From: Reichenbachiella carrageenanivorans
GTDB lineage: Bacteria > Bacteroidota > Bacteroidia > Cytophagales > Cyclobacteriaceae
Direction: 5' to 3'
DNA: 64,000 nt
Assembly: GCF_025639805.1 (NCBI RefSeq)
Contig: NZ_CP106735.1
Span: 186,001-250,000 of the forward strand
Position numbers and translations under genes: made by a program. Shown here in pieces: positions 62,101 through 64,000 of this stretch (positions are counted from its first letter, which is position 1; each line of letters starts with the position of its first letter). The notes below the pieces were generated by a model that did not search any database, was not told where the DNA came from, and saw only the letters and a list, made by a program, of their open reading frames with translations.

Positions 62101-64000
62101 TGCAGAAGTCACAAACAACGACATCCAAAATACTTCTTTTGGCATATTCGTGCACGACTGTGAAAATGACGCAGACCCACTTCTTATAGACGGAGGTACA
62201 ATCTCTGAAATAGTAAAAGGTGTAGAAATATCCAACGACGACAGAGCAGGGCACTTTGCACCTAGTACAGTAGTGGTTCAAAATCTAACCATAGAGAACT
62301 TTTCTCCTTTAGATACCGATGTAGCATACCCTGATGCACAAGCAGGCATCTATGCTTTCGCTAAAGGGGATGTAACTCCTGTAGTAACAGACGATATCAC
62401 CTTGACCATGGATAACCTGGACATATCAGGCACGCAACATGCGGGATCAGATTATGCTGCCATTTATATGGCAGACTTTCAGCAATCAGCTCCATATGAT
62501 GGATCAGACGATGACGAAGTTGGTATTACTGCCACACTGAGTAATAGTAATATTCATGACAATGAAAACCGGGCCGTCTATGTACGTGGTCACAATGCTC
62601 ACTTGGACATCACGGGAACCACTTTCACCAATAATGGCTTCGACCCTAATGGCGGTGGCTATCACTTGAATGTACGAGCCTATGCCTCATGTACCGTCTC
62701 AGAATGCTACTTTACCAACCCTGCCAGCGGCTCTTTTGATGGCATGCACAAGCAGGATGCCAATTGCACACTAGAAGTCACCCATTCTAACTTTGATCAG
62801 AATGGCAATGGTCGCATCGCTGCTAGTGGCGGCATCGATTTGTCTGGCAATTATTTCAACACTGTAGATCCATCTGAAATCAACACATGGGTAAATGGCA
62901 ATGATTTCACCCCTTTCTTAGCTGACGGCACAGATACTGACCTAAATATCGAAGGTTTTCAACCTAATCTATCTGGTTTTCATCTAACCACGCTGGGAGC
63001 TCAAACTGGAGGCTTAATCAGAAAACAAGAAGTACATGATTTTATTACTGAAGGAGGAACAATCTATGTAGATGGAGGAATATACACAGGAGCTCTTCAG
63101 GTGAGTAAAAATCTATTCCTAGAACTCACAAACTCCCCTTCCATAGCCAATCTCGAAGTAAATGGAACAGGAAAAACACTTACAGTCAATGGAGACCTAA
63201 ACATCACAGGTGCCATTACCATGACAGATGGATTATTGAATGTAGCCACTGGAACTATGTTCCTTAGTAACACTGCCAGCGCCCCTATCGAAACTGCTAC
63301 CAGTTATATCATAGGGCAAGTCTGTATGGATACTAGAACAATCAATACTGGAGCCATCGATTTTTTAGGGCTCAATTTAGCCGCTGGAGAAGATGTAGGC
63401 GATATCAAGATTATCCGACATACAGGACCAGACGCAGTGGTTACCACTCCCAATACCAATAGTTCGATCGCAGCAGTGTGGGACATCACTGTAACCAGCC
63501 AACCAGCCACGACAGGTAGAGATGTCACTTTCACTTGGGCTTCTGCCTTCGACAACTCCAAAGACACCGATGCCCTTTCTGTATTTAGAGACGGCGGATC
63601 TGGCTATGAGGAAGTGGCTGGGCCGTTTAGCGCAAGCGGAAGCAACCCTAGAGTATTATCTGTGAGCAGTATAAAAAGCTTTTCTTCTTATACAATGGCT
63701 GAAGATGCTGCTCCATTACCAGTTACACTCTTGTCTTTCGATGTGTATGAAAACAAAAACGACACTAAACTAAAATGGGTCACAGCCTCCGAAATCAATT
63801 CCAGCCACTTCGAGATAGAACAAAGCAAAAATGGCAAAGACTTTCAAAAGATTGGATATGTAGCTTCTCATCAAAACACTAACCAACAGAAGACATACAC
63901 TTGGGTCGACCAAGCCAATTTTGAAAAAACATACTACCGGTTGAAAATGGTCGATCTAGATGGTTCATATGAATATTCAAAAACAGTTTCTACACTAGGT
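59120..64000 (+). CDS. Giant secreted beta-helix protein with T9SS-type C-terminal linker (cut by window edge)
   Basis: An open frame from the ATG at 59120 runs to the window end: 1627 residues, no stop. A signal peptide (about 1-22, ending FWSNAQ) precedes RYVNPSGTDANQC, the usual start of right-handed beta-helix proteins, and long stretches with repeated Asn/Thr/Gly turns. A second start-like block, VYVSTIGDDSNDGI, lies at residue 751 onward, followed by another helix region rich in NNxxI/V turns; a third block follows 62.9 kb. From residue 1533, LPVTLLSFDVYENK, then LKWVTASEINSSHFEIEQS, is the linker that in Bacteroidota usually precedes a type IX sorting domain, which should lie beyond the edge. 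Probably cell-surface, and adhesion or polysaccharide binding/cleavage is inferred only. Confidence 0.88.
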   Translation, partial: MKTQLRKVTLFALICLPFWSNAQTNRYVNPSGTDANQCNDPHNPCQTINYAIGQSSLGDIINLSEGTFASCNISERVTLSGRGEATIIQSMDITATTNGTNEVVVENVQMLGGASPGIDIEASFVTIKNVSSNGYSRNIHIDHATTVSNILINNCNLNGATSTGLLVNLTNAGSAVNGLTVLNTTMDNSRFGFYSQMSNATNTDNYLDNVIFRNCTFNNNTDKGFYIENLNNALFENISVINSGLNPLNGFNAGVDINLKWQNYEDIEIRNSRIIGCGSLGPNNPATPIENRRAAALTIKARTDAGSYNSPAASLTNLTLDGVILDGLVSDLRFGEMGKADNNGINMTTVTVSHCSFANDGAFTVLNEENNGTLTLSHNYWGGSAVDFENYGSSAATSQSDELANEIVDDAHNSYASISAALAGASSGAIIQNIPAGTIAGTTTVSQPLTLISPGAGYLSTDSRTTFENLSVNGGAMTMGSDFAVSGILSLTNLINLEDQNLMVQGTVTGASTIFGGSTAGLVIEGNGALPDLHTSSGFERVVIDRTSGDITLASELSTEWISLKNGLVDATAHNLTFTGNTALSGNDNSYVVGNFVHEVAGITVDNFLYFPVGGTYYRPVSLEGVDQASTTSYEGSFTESAPSGLGGLSVALPPLLVKLHPDFYWTVTPSTPVTAADKISLTYSAEDLISDPANLRIAQFQTAVWVNLGGDGNAPIATPASLLNVLTLGLGHFTLGDETLGSNFTALTDVYVSTIGDDSNDGILISTPKRTLSAAYSLVQAGGTINIANGSYSDDLNINKSLTLSGTGTPNFASATLNADITLSLVTADNVEVTSNGIIQDGIDLLTPTGTLTVSSGAFTESLSIDKSMTMNGANVGSPGADTRTVETVLDPGAASNAITVLADNVTIDGFQIGTDNITSNASIGIASDGYTGITLSNNLIYANQAGIQVENASSGTITVNDNKVNMLGLENAQTATTPSAGIYLYGLNGTVNAEVTNNDIQNTSFGIFVHDCENDADPLLIDGGTISEIVKGVEISNDDRAGHFAPSTVVVQNLTIENFSPLDTDVAYPDAQAGIYAFAKGDVTPVVTDDITLTMDNLDISGTQHAGSDYAAIYMADFQQSAPYDGSDDDEVGITATLSNSNIHDNENRAVYVRGHNAHLDITGTTFTNNGFDPNGGGYHLNVRAYASCTVSECYFTNPASGSFDGMHKQDANCTLEVTHSNFDQNGNGRIAASGGIDLSGNYFNTVDPSEINTWVNGNDFTPFLADGTDTDLNIEGFQPNLSGFHLTTLGAQTGGLIRKQEVHDFITEGGTIYVDGGIYTGALQVSKNLFLELTNSPSIANLEVNGTGKTLTVNGDLNITGAITMTDGLLNVATGTMFLSNTASAPIETATSYIIGQVCMDTRTINTGAIDFLGLNLAAGEDVGDIKIIRHTGPDAVVTTPNTNSSIAAVWDITVTSQPATTGRDVTFTWASAFDNSKDTDALSVFRDGGSGYEEVAGPFSASGSNPRVLSVSSIKSFSSYTMAEDAAPLPVTLLSFDVYENKNDTKLKWVTASEINSSHFEIEQSKNGKDFQKIGYVASHQNTNQQKTYTWVDQANFEKTYYRLKMVDLDGSYEYSKTVSTLG

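Overview
The window looks like a chromosomal segment of a free-living, probably marine, member of the Bacteroidota, most likely order Cytophagales (Reichenbachiella/Fulvivirga-like; the genus is my guess). Support comes from families largely confined to that phylum (DUF4199 pairs, BatA-domain protein, TonB receptor with a carboxypeptidase-like N-domain, PD40-OmpA protein, a secreted protein ending in a type IX secretion (T9SS)-style linker), from -7 elements of the TAnnTTTG type (the rpsT promoter is TTTG-N19-TAAATTTG), and from few Shine-Dalgarno sites with several likely TTG starts. I see no rRNA, tRNA, CRISPR array, insertion sequence or prophage. About 57 protein genes are supported, two of them cut by the window ends.

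Layout. 1-7.3 kb: a truncated HlyD-type adaptor (minus), a 0.6 kb non-coding stretch, then a tight plus-strand run of BatA-like protein, degenerate dihydroorotase, two DUF4199 membrane proteins, a GT2 glycosyltransferase and an M90/MtfA-type peptidase. 7.3-11.5 kb: methyltransferase and unknown membrane-anchored protein (minus), then the pyrophosphate-energised ion pump HppA, which carries an unusual cysteine-rich tail. 11.5-16.6 kb (minus): PepSY membrane protein, TonB-dependent receptor and a small exported Cys protein (metal/siderophore-type uptake group), then TrmN6. 16.7-19.3 kb: a three-gene arsenosugar-type cluster (AhpD-like protein, ArsS, ArsM). 19.3-25.3 kb: gatC, a large membrane-TPR protein, hutI, then radC, DUF1684 lipoprotein and rpsT on minus. 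25.4-31.9 kb: a frameshifted serine hydrolase, PD40-OmpA protein, STAS-like protein, lipoprotein, VOC protein, PhnA-like protein, acyl-CoA thioesterase. 32-35.7 kb (minus): DUF2721 protein with a response regulator, Omp85-type protein with aspS. 35.8-44.4 kb: exported unknown, TadA, DinB, a TetR regulator and hydrolase flanked by identical palindromes, a four-repeat exported protein, a barrel-like protein, a zinc-phospholipase/nuclease-like protein and DacB. 44.5-52 kb: MarR regulator with a complete RND efflux system (adaptor, pump, TolC), then an MFS transporter. 52-58.9 kb: aldehyde dehydrogenase with an atypical SDR, two small unknowns, AraC regulator, rnhA, marC-aroQ, and divergent xerD. 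59.1-64 kb: a very large secreted beta-helix protein running off the end.

Most of this is ordinary core and niche-adaptation content. The parts most worth a second look are the metallothionein-like tail on HppA together with the terminator-like hairpin in its leader, the compact arsenosugar cluster, the metal-ligand-less dihydroorotase homologue beside DUF4199/GT2 genes, the paired 14-bp operators of the TetR/hydrolase unit, the YxxxK-less SDR, and the four-fold repeat exported protein. I did not find a clearly new defence or mobile system.
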